A stretch of DNA of 64,000 nucleotides from DATGKG01 sp963851325 (GCA_963851325.1 CAWKOR010000001.1:186001-250000), one strand, 5' to 3'. Numbered from the stretch's first letter, positions 1 to 9,406 are shown. The notes: a model not told the origin generated them from the letters alone. Program-made: numbers and translations.

Positions 1-180
1 AACGTGATCTTCGAGCGGCGTCAGGGCGTTGCGGTTGCGATTGCCAAATCGGGCACCTGCCAGGGATGCATGCGCCGATTGCCGCCGCAGTTGTACAACG
101 AGATCCAAAAGCACTTGCAGATCCACTTCTGCCCGGCCTGCCAGCGGATCCTGTTCTACGAGGAAGCGGCGCCGAAGTAG
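1..180 (+). CDS. C-terminal end of a zinc-ribbon protein (partial)
   Basis: Frame 1 is open from the window edge to the TAG at 178-180 and gives the last 59 residues of a protein. Two CxxC knuckles are visible, CQGC and CPAC, separated by about 22 residues, with the conserved tail ending CQRILFYEE. This matches the C4-type zinc-ribbon domain found at the C-terminus of coiled-coil bacterial proteins related to chlamydial CT398. The N-terminal coiled coil would lie upstream of the window. The biochemical role of the family is poorly defined, so only the domain is assigned. Confidence 0.7.
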   Translation, partial: NVIFERRQGVAVAIAKSGTCQGCMRRLPPQLYNEIQKHLQIHFCPACQRILFYEEAAPK

Positions 181-249
181 ATCGGTTTGTAGTCGCGGCG
201 GGAAATTTCGTACAGTCACGACGATCGCTTCGCTCCGGGAGGATCCGCC

Positions 250-1779
250 GTGGCTGATCACACCGTCGCAGAAACCACTGCCGGCAAACTCCGTGGCGCC
301 GTCAACAACGGCATCCACATCTTCAAAGGCATACCCTACGGCGCTCCCGCCGGAGGTCCCGCGCGATTCAAGCCCCCCTCCAAGCCTGCCCCATGGAGCG
401 GCGTGCGCGACGCGATCGAATTCGGTCCCCGCGCTTATCAAAACGACAACAGCTTCGACTTGATGCCGGAATTGCTCGCGCTGTTCAACGCCGAGCCGAT
501 CGCGATGAGCGAGGATTGCCTCGTGCTCAATGTGTGGACGCCCGCGCTCGACGGGCGCAAACGTCCAGTCATGTTCTGGTGCCATGGCGGCGCTTTCATT
601 TCAGGTTCAGGATCATCGGGATGGTACGATGGAACCAACCTCGCGCAAAAAGGCGACGTAGTGGTCGTCACTGTCAATCATCGCCTCGGCGTTCCCGGCT
701 ATCTGTTTCTGGGCGATCTCGCGGGCGAGGCATACGGCGCATCGGGCAATGTCGGGATGCTCGACATCGTCGAGGCGCTCAAGTGGGTCCGCGACAACAT
801 CGCGAGGTTCGGCGGCGATCCCGGCAACGTCACTATTTTCGGAGAATCGGGCGGCGGCGCGAAGGTCAGCGTCTTGATGGCGATGCCGCCGGCGCACGGA
901 CTTTTTCATAAGGCGATTATCCAGAGTGGTCCTGCAGTGACGGTGATGGATCGTGGCGACGCGACCGAGACCGCGTCGATGGTCCTCAAGGAGTTGGGCC
1001 TCGACGCCAAACAGACCGATCGACTGCAAAAGCTGCCGGCCGCCGATCTCATCAAGGCGCAAACCGCGGTCCTTTCCAAAGTAGGATTCGGGCTCGGCGC
1101 GTTGGCGAATCGGCGGCGCCTCGGATTCAATCCGGTGGTCGACGGGAAAGCCTTGCCGCATCATCCGTTCGAGCCGGTAGCGCCTAAAATCTCCGCGAAC
1201 ATTCCCCTGATGATCGGGACCAATAAGGACGAGATACTGTTGTTTGCGCCGCAACTCGCCAGTATCGACGAAGCGACGATGCAGACGCGAATGAAAGCAT
1301 TCATCGGCGACGGCGCCGAGCACATCATCGAGGCGTATCGGCGCGCGCAGCCCAACGCATCGGCGGCCGACATCGCAGTCGCGATCACCAGCGATCGCTT
1401 CATGCGCATCGGTTCGATAACGCTGGCCGAGCGCCAGGCCGCGCAGGATGCCGCCTCGGTATTCATGTACCTGTTTACCTGGGAGACGCCGGTGCTCGGC
1501 GGCCGGCTGAAGTCACCGCATGCGCTCGAAATTCCGTTCGTGTTCGACAACGTAGCGACGGATCGGCTGAGCGGCGATACACCGACCAAGTTTGCGCTGG
1601 CCGAAAAGATGAGTCGGGCGTGGCTTGCGTTCGCGCGCAGTGGCGATCCGAATCACGGCGGAATACCGCAATGGCCGGGCTATTCGAGCGAAGATCGATC
1701 GACCATGATCTTCAACAATGAATGCAGGATCGCCCGCGACCCTTACGGCGCAGAACGGCGCGTGTGGGCGGCGCGCTGA
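250..1779 (+). CDS. Type B carboxylesterase/lipase family hydrolase
   Basis: This 509-residue alpha/beta hydrolase belongs to the type B carboxylesterase (para-nitrobenzyl esterase) family and should hydrolyse carboxylic esters. The nucleophile motif GESGGG places the catalytic serine at residue 200. Glu328 (motif GTNKDE) and His424 (motif SPHALE) complete the expected triad, and an oxyanion-hole HGGAF motif lies near residue 118. The length is normal for the family. The start is a GTG at 250, just after GGGAGGATCC, which provides a ribosome binding site. No signal peptide is seen, so it is probably cytoplasmic. It converges on the glycosyltransferase gene. The substrate is unknown. Confidence 0.9.
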   Translation: MADHTVAETTAGKLRGAVNNGIHIFKGIPYGAPAGGPARFKPPSKPAPWSGVRDAIEFGPRAYQNDNSFDLMPELLALFNAEPIAMSEDCLVLNVWTPALDGRKRPVMFWCHGGAFISGSGSSGWYDGTNLAQKGDVVVVTVNHRLGVPGYLFLGDLAGEAYGASGNVGMLDIVEALKWVRDNIARFGGDPGNVTIFGESGGGAKVSVLMAMPPAHGLFHKAIIQSGPAVTVMDRGDATETASMVLKELGLDAKQTDRLQKLPAADLIKAQTAVLSKVGFGLGALANRRRLGFNPVVDGKALPHHPFEPVAPKISANIPLMIGTNKDEILLFAPQLASIDEATMQTRMKAFIGDGAEHIIEAYRRAQPNASAADIAVAITSDRFMRIGSITLAERQAAQDAASVFMYLFTWETPVLGGRLKSPHALEIPFVFDNVATDRLSGDTPTKFALAEKMSRAWLAFARSGDPNHGGIPQWPGYSSEDRSTMIFNNECRIARDPYGAERRVWAAR

Positions 1780-1798
1780 TCGACGAATCGACGGCCAC

Positions 1799-3607
1799 TT
1801 AAACATTGATGTCCGAAGCGGGCGGAGTGCTGGACGCCGTGACCTTCCTGAGCAGCAGCACGCGGCCGCCTCGGTCGAGATCGGTAGGGTTGCTGGTCGA
1901 TACGATCTGATACTCGGCTCGGACATCGACTGGACCTTGCAGCCAGATATTTTCCCAACAGATCAGGTATTCGAACTTGTCGGTGCCTTTGAAGAGGACA
2001 ATCGGCACAGTCCGCCGCAGATAAAAGGCGATGCCGTAATCCATGTCCAAGACATAAGCGACCGAATGATCATCAATCGTCTTCGATGCTTCCAAGCTAA
2101 AATTTTTCAGCGACAAGGTATTGGCGATCGCCGGAACGACGACGGTGTTCGCCGCAACCGCAAGCAGGCCCATCGCGGCCGCGATGCCAAGCGTCATCTT
2201 TAGCGCGGTCCTTGCGCTCCAGACGAGATAGATGCCGAGTCCGATCGCGGCCAGCGGAATCGCGATGCTGAACGCGAGACGCGCGGAAGCGGCGGCTCGA
2301 AGCGCACTGGTGAAAGCCCGCTCCGTCACTCCCATGGCGCCGAATATGGAGGCTACCGCGGATGGCCATAGCCATAACATTGCGAGCGCGAGCAGAGCGA
2401 CAGCTCCGACCAGCGTCAGCGCCGTACCGTACAACGAGGAGAAAAATCCGACGAGGCGAGCGCTGCACGCGGGAGCGTCGATGGCGTCGACGACGTATAG
2501 CGCGATGATCGTGGCGAGCGCCGGGTACATGGGCAACAGGTAAACGCCGCGCTTACTGTGTGAGAAGCTGTAGAATCCGAGTATCACGGCGAACCAAATC
2601 AACAAGTACAGGAGACGCGAGTCGGTCGGGCGCGGGGCGCGCAGGGCACGCCAGATCACCAGCGCGAGCAGCGGAGTCCATGGGAGCAAACCTCCTGCGA
2701 GTGCGCCTTCAAGATAGTAGAAGCGATGGATGTGGCCTTCGTGGAAGTTTGCCGCGCCGACGAACCGCACGAAATTCTCGGCGATGAGCTGCTTCTCGAC
2801 GAATGCCTTGCCGCCGATGATAGACGCCGCGACGTACCACCATCCCGCAAGGACCGCGACGACTGCCGCGCCGCGGGCGAGCCTCAGACCGGGAACGAGA
2901 TCCCATCGCCATCGCACCGCGACCCAGAGAAACGCGACCGCCGCCGGCAGCACGAGGCCGACCGGCCCCTTGGCGAGAACCGCCATCGCGATTGCGACGT
3001 AGAGCAGCATGCGCCGGCGCGTTAAGCCTTCTGCCATCAGCAGAAACTCGAAGAACGCCACTTCCATGAAAAAGGTCAACGTCATATCGACCCGGGCGCC
3101 GGTGGCGGATTGCAGATATTGCATCGAGCCGGCGAGCATCAGGGCTGACATCAGAGCGGCGCGCGGGTTGAACAGTCGTCGCACGTAGTAGTAGCAGGCC
3201 AGCACCCCCGCGAGGCCGAACAATGCCGACGGCATGCGAACGGTCCATTCGCTGACGCCGCCAATTAGCATCGAAAGCAGCGTCGCGATCCAATGCATCA
3301 GAAGCGGCTTGGATGGCAACTCGATACCCGCGCGCATCGGCAGGATCACTCCGCCGCCCGTCGCGATCGCCAGAACCGTCACCGCCTCGCGCGGTTCACC
3401 CTTGGTGTAAAACGGATATCCGCCGAGGTTTACGAAGAAAACCAACGTGCAGTAAATCGTCAGCGCCGGGATCGCGAATGCCGGCCGCGCGAGAGTGTCG
3501 AGCCATCGCGGCGGATGCGAATCCAGCTCCGGCGATGCCGTGGCGTCGTCGTTGGAGATTTTTACAGCCTCGTCCATTTCCAATGTTGAAACGCTTGCGA
3601 TTAACAT
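1799..3607 (-). CDS. ArnT-like membrane glycosyltransferase (PMT_2 family)
   Basis: This 602-residue protein has roughly ten to twelve hydrophobic segments. Near residues 70-110 it has the pattern of lipid-linked-sugar glycosyltransferases of the ArnT/PMT_2 family: a GEPREA motif in the first periplasmic loop, then LPSKPLLMHW. Such enzymes move a sugar from an undecaprenyl-phosphate carrier to lipid A or another surface acceptor on the outer face of the inner membrane. No arn operon is nearby, so the sugar cannot be named. The start is uncertain: the frame opens at an ATG at 3607, but a second in-frame ATG at 3577 (MDEAVK) is equally possible. Confidence 0.8.
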   Translation of the reverse strand: MLIASVSTLEMDEAVKISNDDATASPELDSHPPRWLDTLARPAFAIPALTIYCTLVFFVNLGGYPFYTKGEPREAVTVLAIATGGGVILPMRAGIELPSKPLLMHWIATLLSMLIGGVSEWTVRMPSALFGLAGVLACYYYVRRLFNPRAALMSALMLAGSMQYLQSATGARVDMTLTFFMEVAFFEFLLMAEGLTRRRMLLYVAIAMAVLAKGPVGLVLPAAVAFLWVAVRWRWDLVPGLRLARGAAVVAVLAGWWYVAASIIGGKAFVEKQLIAENFVRFVGAANFHEGHIHRFYYLEGALAGGLLPWTPLLALVIWRALRAPRPTDSRLLYLLIWFAVILGFYSFSHSKRGVYLLPMYPALATIIALYVVDAIDAPACSARLVGFFSSLYGTALTLVGAVALLALAMLWLWPSAVASIFGAMGVTERAFTSALRAAASARLAFSIAIPLAAIGLGIYLVWSARTALKMTLGIAAAMGLLAVAANTVVVPAIANTLSLKNFSLEASKTIDDHSVAYVLDMDYGIAFYLRRTVPIVLFKGTDKFEYLICWENIWLQGPVDVRAEYQIVSTSNPTDLDRGGRVLLLRKVTASSTPPASDINV

Positions 3608-3766
3608 ACCGGCGACGGACGCCGGAAACAGCGCCTCCGGGCGCGCGGTAGGTTCACGGATTCCGCTTACGATCTACGGCACTTGGTGGCGCGCTTGCCA
3701 CCGCATCGGTTCAACGCTAATACGGCTGTCAACGAATGTAACAATCCCAGCTATCCGGAGTGACTT

Positions 3767-4618
3767 ATGAATCAATGGAAAATTGGCGATGTGAAAATCA
3801 CTCGAATCATCGAATCCGAAGCGGTGTGGGAGGGCTCGATGTTGCTGCCCAATGCCACTCCAGAGAACGTCAAAAAGGAGCGGGACTGGCTCGGCGCCTT
3901 TTCGAACGAGGAAGGCAAGATCAAGCTGACGATCCAGGCGCTGATCATCGAATCGCAGGGCAAGCGGATACTGGTTGACACCTGTATCGGAAACGACAAG
4001 GTCCGCGCCAATCCGGAATGGAATAAACTCAAGCTGCCGTTTCTTCAGGACCTCGAGAAAGCCGGCAGCCCACGCGAGAAAATCGATCGAGTGGTGTGCA
4101 CCCATCTACATATCGATCACGTGGGATGGAACACGATGCTCAAAAATGACAAGTGGGTGCCGACCTTTCCCAATGCCAAATACCTGATCGGTGGGACTGA
4201 ATGGGATTTCTTCTCACGTTCCGAAGATCCTTTTTTCAAGGACCCGGTCGATGATTCGGTACGGCCAGTGATGGCGGAAGGGATGAGCGAGCTGATCGAC
4301 GATAAGCACAAGATCACCGACGAGGTCTGGTGCGAATCCACCCCCGGCCACACTCCTGGGCACTTCGCGATTCGGATTTCATCCAAAGGACAGGATGCGG
4401 TGATCACCGGCGATCTCATGCATCATCCCATCCAATGCCGATATCCCGAATGGGATGACGCTTTCGACGTCGATGGACCGCGGGCCAAGAAGACTCGTCG
4501 GGAATTCTGCGAACGCTATGCGGACGGCAAGACCCTCGTCATCGGAACGCACTTCGCATCGCCTTCGGGAGGTAAGATCGTAAAGAAGGACGACTCGTTC
4601 CGTTTCGTCCTCGCTTGA
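3767..4618 (+). CDS. MBL-fold metallo-hydrolase
   Basis: This 283-residue metallo-beta-lactamase-fold hydrolase carries the HxHxDH metal motif as THLHIDHVGW, with His113, His115, Asp117 and His118. Later metal-ligand regions are TPGHTPGH, GDLMHHP and a final GTHFA. This arrangement is like that of lactonase/AttM-type MBL proteins, but the substrate cannot be deduced. The protein has no signal peptide. The ATG at 3767 follows a GGAG sequence in CCGGAGTGACTT. A hairpin terminator follows the gene, so it is probably transcribed alone. Confidence 0.85.
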   Translation: MNQWKIGDVKITRIIESEAVWEGSMLLPNATPENVKKERDWLGAFSNEEGKIKLTIQALIIESQGKRILVDTCIGNDKVRANPEWNKLKLPFLQDLEKAGSPREKIDRVVCTHLHIDHVGWNTMLKNDKWVPTFPNAKYLIGGTEWDFFSRSEDPFFKDPVDDSVRPVMAEGMSELIDDKHKITDEVWCESTPGHTPGHFAIRISSKGQDAVITGDLMHHPIQCRYPEWDDAFDVDGPRAKKTRREFCERYADGKTLVIGTHFASPSGGKIVKKDDSFRFVLA

Positions 4619-4633
4619 TTTGTCAACTGACTT

Positions 4634-4681
4634 GCGGCAGCGCGGAGTGGTACCCGTTCGTTCCTCGCTGCCGCGTTTTTT
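4634..4681 (+). terminator. Rho-independent terminator after the MBL hydrolase gene
   Basis: A perfect 9-bp stem, GCGGCAGCG (4634-4642) with CGCTGCCGC (4666-4674), is followed by GTTTTTT. It lies 16 nt after the MBL stop codon and upstream of the SDR gene, as expected for an intrinsic terminator. Confidence 0.75.
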
Positions 4682-4726
4682 CGTCTTTCATTGCTCGTTA
4701 CATGCGCAAATAAGGAGCTGATCAAA

Positions 4727-5554
4727 ATGAAACTGCAGGACCGAGTCGCGATAGTCACCGGATGCGGCCGCGAGCGCGGAATCGGAAGAGCGATCGCGAT
4801 GCGACTCGCGAAGGAAGGCGCCCACATCGTAGCCGGCGAATACGGCCGCTCGATGAAGGAATATCCCGACGCGAAGTTCGGGCAGATGGAAGAACTCGAA
4901 AGCCTCGCTGCGGAGATCCGCCAACTCGGCCGAAAATGCCTCCCGGTAAAGGTCGACGTTACCGATGAGGCTGAAGTCGCCGCGATGGCGGAGGCGGCGT
5001 GGAAGGAATTCGGCCGCCTCGACATTCTATGCAACAACGCGGGCGGTGGCGTCGGCGGCGGACCGGTGGTGCAACAGACCCTGGATTCATGGAACAAGAC
5101 CGTCGCCATCAACCTGACCGGTACGTTTCTGTGCGCGAAGCACGTCGCGCCTAAGATCATCCAGGGCGGCCGCGGCGGACGTATCATCAATACTGCGTCG
5201 ATCGCGGGTAAGCGCGGCGGTCCGGGAATGGCCGCATACTCGGCAGCGAAGCATGGCGTCATCGGCCTGACCCGCAGCCTCGCGCTGGAGCTGGGTCAGT
5301 TCGGGATCACCGTCAATGCGGTATGCCCCGGGTTCGTCGAGACCCAGTTATTCGAGGGACTCTTGCAAATGGTCGGCACGACACAGCGCACCGATCGCGA
5401 GGGCGCGCGGAAGTTTTTCGAGCGTCAGGTGCCGATGGGCAGGATGGAAACCGGCGATGATGTCGCGAACGTAGTCGCGTTCCTTGCCTCTGATGACGGC
5501 AATTACATGACCGGGCAGGCGCTTAACATCTGCGGCGGCGTCGAATGGCACTAA
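4727..5554 (+). CDS. SDR family NAD(P)-dependent oxidoreductase
   Basis: This is a classical short-chain dehydrogenase/reductase of 275 residues. It has a nucleotide-binding TGCGRERGIGRA motif at residues 11-22, a CNNAGGG motif, a catalytic serine in NTASIAG and the YxxxK pair in AAYSAAKHG. The C-terminal region (MTGQALNICGG) is typical of the family. The ATG at 4727 is chosen because AAGGAG lies 9 bases upstream; the open frame extends twelve codons further but without a binding site. The substrate is not predictable. Confidence 0.9.
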   Translation: MKLQDRVAIVTGCGRERGIGRAIAMRLAKEGAHIVAGEYGRSMKEYPDAKFGQMEELESLAAEIRQLGRKCLPVKVDVTDEAEVAAMAEAAWKEFGRLDILCNNAGGGVGGGPVVQQTLDSWNKTVAINLTGTFLCAKHVAPKIIQGGRGGRIINTASIAGKRGGPGMAAYSAAKHGVIGLTRSLALELGQFGITVNAVCPGFVETQLFEGLLQMVGTTQRTDREGARKFFERQVPMGRMETGDDVANVVAFLASDDGNYMTGQALNICGGVEWH

Positions 5555-5575
5555 TCTAACGCGGTGGGGGCGGCG

Positions 5576-6034
5576 TCAATGGGCGTCGCCTTCGTTTCCC
5601 GCGCAGGGGCCGAGCCGGGTCCCCTCCATTATCGAGGTGTTGTCGACGGCTTGGCCGGTAACGTTCCCGGCCATCCTCACCTTGCCGTTGTAATGGGAGG
5701 GCTTGTCAAATTTGATTGAGCCCTCACTGGTCATCGTGAACTTACCCTTACACTCATACTTCCATTCCACGGAGGTGGTGGTTTCCTTGAACGCGGTACG
5801 ATAGCAATCCTCCTCGGGCGTATGCCGGGCCTTTTGCACCTCCGCCAGCATATTGGCGAAGTTGTCGATCTCCTTCTGCGTGATGCAATGGGTCTTGCTG
5901 CGCACCGGTCCTGAGACCGTGCCGACGGTCGTCTTCCACAACCCCGGTTCGACTTTCAAGGTACCCGCCCATGCGGCCGATGCCGAGGCCAACGCCACCA
6001 TCGCGATCAATGCCGATGTGGTTGGTTTTGTCAT
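5576..6034 (-). CDS. DUF3617 family exported protein
   Basis: This 152-residue protein begins with a clear signal peptide (MTKPTTSALIAMVALASASA, cleavage near AWAG). The mature part has the DUF3617 pattern: EPGLWKTT near the new N-terminus, a cysteine in THCIT, DCYRT in the middle and a beta-rich core. DUF3617 proteins are small periplasmic proteins of unknown function. It is the first of several minus-strand genes that may be partly co-transcribed. No function is assigned beyond the family. Confidence 0.8.
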   Translation of the reverse strand: MTKPTTSALIAMVALASASAAWAGTLKVEPGLWKTTVGTVSGPVRSKTHCITQKEIDNFANMLAEVQKARHTPEEDCYRTAFKETTTSVEWKYECKGKFTMTSEGSIKFDKPSHYNGKVRMAGNVTGQAVDNTSIMEGTRLGPCAGNEGDAH

Positions 6035-6078
6035 CGAACCCTCATCAGGTGCAACGCGAGTAGGCGACCGGTATCGTC

Positions 6079-6282
6079 TTAGTGCTTGGCGACCAGCCTC
6101 GCATTGCCGTTTTCGTCATATTCGTAAACTTCGCCGGCTGCTTCGGCGCGGGTTTTCTTGTGCGAGCCATCGCAGTAGGGCTTGTTCTTCGATAGTCCGC
6201 AGCCGCAGATGTAGATGGGGAGTTCGGTCCCTTCGGGAATTTCGTAGGGAGCCTGCGCATCATGCTTGACAACTCGAGCCAT
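6079..6282 (-). CDS. CDGSH iron-sulfur domain protein
   Basis: This small protein of 67 residues has one CDGSH domain. The four ligands of a labile 2Fe-2S cluster are in CGCGLSKNKPYCDGSH: three cysteines and the final histidine. The length is typical of single-domain bacterial CDGSH proteins, which are thought to act in redox or iron-sulfur transfer. The ATG at 6282 follows a GGAAAA sequence. It sits between a DUF3617 gene and a DMT transporter gene with no obvious functional link. Confidence 0.92.
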   Translation of the reverse strand: MARVVKHDAQAPYEIPEGTELPIYICGCGLSKNKPYCDGSHKKTRAEAAGEVYEYDENGNARLVAKH

Positions 6283-6370
6283 GGGATTTTCCTCGCTTGT
6301 TGATCGGCGCGCTGCGCCGCGTTTCTTCTCGGGTCACTAAAGACCACCGCGCGCGGGTTCGTCAACCCGA

Positions 6371-7354
6371 TCAACTGATGGGTTGATGAACGGCTTCGGC
6401 GGCCTCGATGATGCCGCCGACTTTGCGATGGGGATCGGCGCCGAGCACCAGCGCCAGCACTCCGCCGATCGCGATGAGAACTCCAACGACCTCGTGCACG
6501 GTGGGATGCTCGCCGAGAAACGCCATCGCGAACAGCATCGAGATCAGCGGTACGCCGGGAACCACCAGCGCGGTCGTCCACGAGAGCGAAAGCCGGCTGA
6601 TCGCGCCATACCAGGTCAGCGCGGAAAGAAAATAAACGAAGAAGCCGATCGCGATGATGACCACCAGCAGGTGCGGGTCTCGAAACTGCGAAATCGACGC
6701 GCCCGAGCGAAACAGAAACATCGGAATGAAAAGGCAGGCGGCGAAGATAAAGCGTGCCCCGGCGACGCTTACCGGCGTCAGCGGCGGCATCACCCGAAGC
6801 CCCAGGACATGCGAGGTCTGCCAGAAAAGCGGCGTCAGGACGATCAGCATTGCCGCGAACATCGGCGAGAAGGCATTGTCCGCCCAGAAAACTGATCCGA
6901 TACCCGCCAGGATGACGCCGGTTGCCATCAGCTGGCGAGGCGAGGGCCGCTCGCCGACGACGATCACCGACAGTACGAGCGAGTACACCGGCTCCGTCTC
7001 TAACAGGATCACCGTGGCGATCGCGTCGATGTGCTCCATGCCGTAGATCAGCGTGAGGCTGGTCAAGACAGTGCCCGTCATCGACATCGCGAACAACCAT
7101 GGCAGGTACCGCCGCTGGAAGAGTCGCCGGAGCTCGCCGCGCTGATACAGAATCGGAAGTGCGCACATTGCCGCGATGCTGGTGACCGCGGCGCAAAACA
7201 GGATTGGGTCCACGCGCATCGCCGCATAGCGCGTCAGCACCGGCTGCGTCGCGCCGATGATGGTGTTCGCCACCGCCATCGCGAAACCGATCTGGAAGAC
7301 GCGCGAATGACGATGGTGCCGCTTCGAGGCGGTTCGCGGCTGCGGCTCCGTCAA
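6371..7354 (-). CDS. DMT-superfamily transporter (EamA family)
   Basis: This 327-residue integral membrane protein has about ten hydrophobic helices in two repeated halves, the EamA pattern of the drug/metabolite transporter superfamily. The second half carries a conserved-looking GVPLISMLFAMAFLGEHPT segment, which matches the end of the second EamA repeat. The family exports amino acids, nucleotides or drugs; the substrate here is unknown. It starts 6 bases after the uppP stop codon on the same strand, so the two are probably co-transcribed. Confidence 0.85.
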   Translation of the reverse strand: MTEPQPRTASKRHHRHSRVFQIGFAMAVANTIIGATQPVLTRYAAMRVDPILFCAAVTSIAAMCALPILYQRGELRRLFQRRYLPWLFAMSMTGTVLTSLTLIYGMEHIDAIATVILLETEPVYSLVLSVIVVGERPSPRQLMATGVILAGIGSVFWADNAFSPMFAAMLIVLTPLFWQTSHVLGLRVMPPLTPVSVAGARFIFAACLFIPMFLFRSGASISQFRDPHLLVVIIAIGFFVYFLSALTWYGAISRLSLSWTTALVVPGVPLISMLFAMAFLGEHPTVHEVVGVLIAIGGVLALVLGADPHRKVGGIIEAAEAVHQPIS

Positions 7355-7360
7355 CGGTTG

Positions 7361-8146
7361 CTACCTGGCAAAGGCCACCGCAATCACCAGAATCGCGACC
7401 GCAATCCGGTACCACGCGAATGGTTGATATGTTCGAGTGCGGACGAACTTCACCAACGCCACGATCGCTATCAGGCTGAAGACGGCCGAAGAGACGAATC
7501 CGGCGATTACCTCGGCATTGATTCCAGTATGGAGGATCTTCGGTATTTCATGCAGGCCGGCGCCCGCGATAATCGGAGTCGCCATCAGAAACGAGAAGTT
7601 CGCGGCATCCTGACGCTCGACCCCAAGGATGCGGCCCGCCGTAATCGTCGATCCGGAGCGCGAGACGCCCGGAATGATCGCCAGGGCCTGGCTGAGTCCG
7701 ATCAGGACAGCGTCGCCAAACGTCAAGTGATCCATCTTCTTGGCGTTGCGGGCCTTCGCATCGGCCACCCAGAGAACGATGCCCATCAACGCAAGCGTGA
7801 GTCCTATCACCGCTTTGTGATCGCGGAAGGTGGTTTCGGCCTGCTTCTCGAGGAGAAGCCCGATCAAGGCTCCCGGTATCGAGGCTACGATCAGCAAGAT
7901 CAGCAATCGCCGCGGGCCCGGGTCCGGACGCACTATCGAGAGCCCCATTTCCATCCATTCCCGCCGATAGTAGATGAGGAGCGCCAGCAAGCTGCCCAGA
8001 TGCAACGCGACATCGAATGCGAGGCCCGGGTCCGACCATCCGAAGAGCCAGGGAAGTATTACCAGATGAGCGGAGCTGGAAACCGGAAGAAACTCGGTCA
8101 AGCCCTGGACGGCGCCGAGGATTAGAGCCTGTAATTCGGTAATCAT
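7361..8146 (-). CDS. uppP: Undecaprenyl-diphosphate phosphatase
   Basis: This 261-residue membrane protein is UppP/BacA, which dephosphorylates undecaprenyl diphosphate so that the lipid carrier can be reused in peptidoglycan and surface polysaccharide synthesis. Both signature motifs are present: the N-terminal QGLTEFLPVSSSAHL region and the PGVSRSGSTI motif in the second half. The length is standard. It is the promoter-proximal gene of a short minus-strand run with the EamA transporter. The ArnT-like enzyme nearby uses the same lipid carrier, but it is a separate transcript. Confidence 0.95.
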   Translation of the reverse strand: MITELQALILGAVQGLTEFLPVSSSAHLVILPWLFGWSDPGLAFDVALHLGSLLALLIYYRREWMEMGLSIVRPDPGPRRLLILLIVASIPGALIGLLLEKQAETTFRDHKAVIGLTLALMGIVLWVADAKARNAKKMDHLTFGDAVLIGLSQALAIIPGVSRSGSTITAGRILGVERQDAANFSFLMATPIIAGAGLHEIPKILHTGINAEVIAGFVSSAVFSLIAIVALVKFVRTRTYQPFAWYRIAVAILVIAVAFAR

Positions 8147-8247
8147 GATTCTTTCCTCAGCTTAGGCCGTACGTCGCGTGCGCATCTTTAGGCTTCTTTA
8201 GACTCTCTTGGTCAACTGTCAGGATTGCTGGTCCCAACTAATCGCCC

Positions 8248-8275
8248 TTGACCGGCCATCCGGTAACCTTACAAT
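8248..8275 (+). promoter_or_regulatory. Sigma-70-type promoter candidate
   Basis: TTGACC (8248-8253) and TACAAT (8270-8275) are separated by 16 bases, close to the consensus spacing. They lie about 50 bp upstream of the small gene at 8324. The match is judged by eye. Confidence 0.55.
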
Positions 8276-8323
8276 TAGTAATGTTTATAGGGTCTCGCTG
8301 GGGGGTCAGGAGGACCAAGCCCT

Positions 8324-8641
8324 ATGTTTCGAAATGGCAGAGGCAAGGTAATACCACTACGCGAGGGCAATGTTATTTCCGAAGGTAACGGTGTCCCCGA
8401 CCGGGCGATAGAGGACCTGCGTGCCGCGGCTGCGCGGCCCTTCCCGATGGTGTCGACTACGCCGCGGTTGCCGGCAATGATTCCCGACGAGATTCTCGAA
8501 TACTTTGGATGGGTTTTCTGCCAAGGCGGATTCCTGAATCTGCATATGACCTTCGAGCAATTTCTCTCGGTGGTCGCGGCGGTCAATCCGGGCGCCCTTT
8601 GTCCCGAATACGATGCGAGCGCCTCGGTAACTGCTGACTGA
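8324..8641 (+). CDS. Hypothetical protein, 105 residues
   Basis: I do not recognise this protein. Three features support its being real: a perfect AGGAGG at 8308-8313 placed 10 bases before the ATG, a good promoter at 8248-8275, and an isolated position between genes of other orientations. The N-terminal half is polar and basic. The C-terminal half (PDEILEYFGWVFCQGGFLNLHMTF in its middle) looks like a short helical globular domain with one cysteine. There is no signal peptide or membrane segment. Confidence 0.55.
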   Translation: MFRNGRGKVIPLREGNVISEGNGVPDRAIEDLRAAAARPFPMVSTTPRLPAMIPDEILEYFGWVFCQGGFLNLHMTFEQFLSVVAAVNPGALCPEYDASASVTAD

Positions 8642-8692
8642 GCATCCGCTCCTCGATCGCATCCCGCATCATCTTGCCGACGACGACCATCC

Positions 8693-9406
8693 TCATGGTG
8701 TGGCGACGGGGTGCGACGTGGTCGTGGCGGGCTTCGGGATCAGCGAATTCGCAATCCATACGCTTTGAAGCCCCGCGGTATCGCTCACCGACTTGAGCCC
8801 GTTGTCCTTCGCGATTTGAGGCCAGTTGTCCGGATTGCCGGTGACGCGCTTGGACAATGCCGCGAGATCCTCGCCCGGGAGAAGGGCAAAATTCACTCCA
8901 CCGCTGCCCGGGGTTAGCGGAGGCGGCGGCATCTTCGATGCCAACTGATCAAAATCCTGGAAGAGGTTGAGCTTTTTGCTCGGCTTGTAATTGTCGATGT
9001 CGTCCGCCGGGATGTTCTCGACCCGGACGTTCGCGACGATTTTGCTCCGCCGGCTCCCCTCCGGCACGATCTCCATCTCGTATCGATATTGCGCGACATT
9101 GCCGATCAGGTTAGAGAAGGTGCCTTCGGGTTTGTCGGCCGGCTTCCACAAGGTGATGATTTTGTGCTCCGGCTTGGTATTGAAGAGCACCCCCTGACCT
9201 CGCAGCACGTCCTGCGTCATCACAAATGTTTCTTCGGCCGGGAAATTGACCTCGTGCTCTTCGCCGACCGCTTCGTCGTTTTCCGAATGGGTCCAGTAGC
9301 TCCCAAAGCATCCTTGTAACGACGAAAAAAGCACCGCAGCGACCGTCGCGCTTAAAAAAAGGACAATGATCCTCGTCCTGAAACTTCGTGCAACACCCAC
9401 CCTCAT
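8693..9406 (-). CDS. Lipoprotein with a C-terminal LysM-like domain
   Basis: The 237-residue product starts with a basic N-terminus, a hydrophobic stretch and a lipobox, LQGC, near residue 32, so it should be a lipid-anchored envelope protein. The middle is unrecognised. The last 60 residues (PGEDLAALSKRVTG to WIANSLIPKP) resemble a LysM peptidoglycan-binding repeat. The start is the ATG at 9406; the frame is open further upstream but runs antisense to the next gene. It is divergent from the FAD oxidoreductase gene. Confidence 0.7.
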   Translation of the reverse strand: MRVGVARSFRTRIIVLFLSATVAAVLFSSLQGCFGSYWTHSENDEAVGEEHEVNFPAEETFVMTQDVLRGQGVLFNTKPEHKIITLWKPADKPEGTFSNLIGNVAQYRYEMEIVPEGSRRSKIVANVRVENIPADDIDNYKPSKKLNLFQDFDQLASKMPPPPLTPGSGGVNFALLPGEDLAALSKRVTGNPDNWPQIAKDNGLKSVSDTAGLQSVWIANSLIPKPATTTSHPVATP

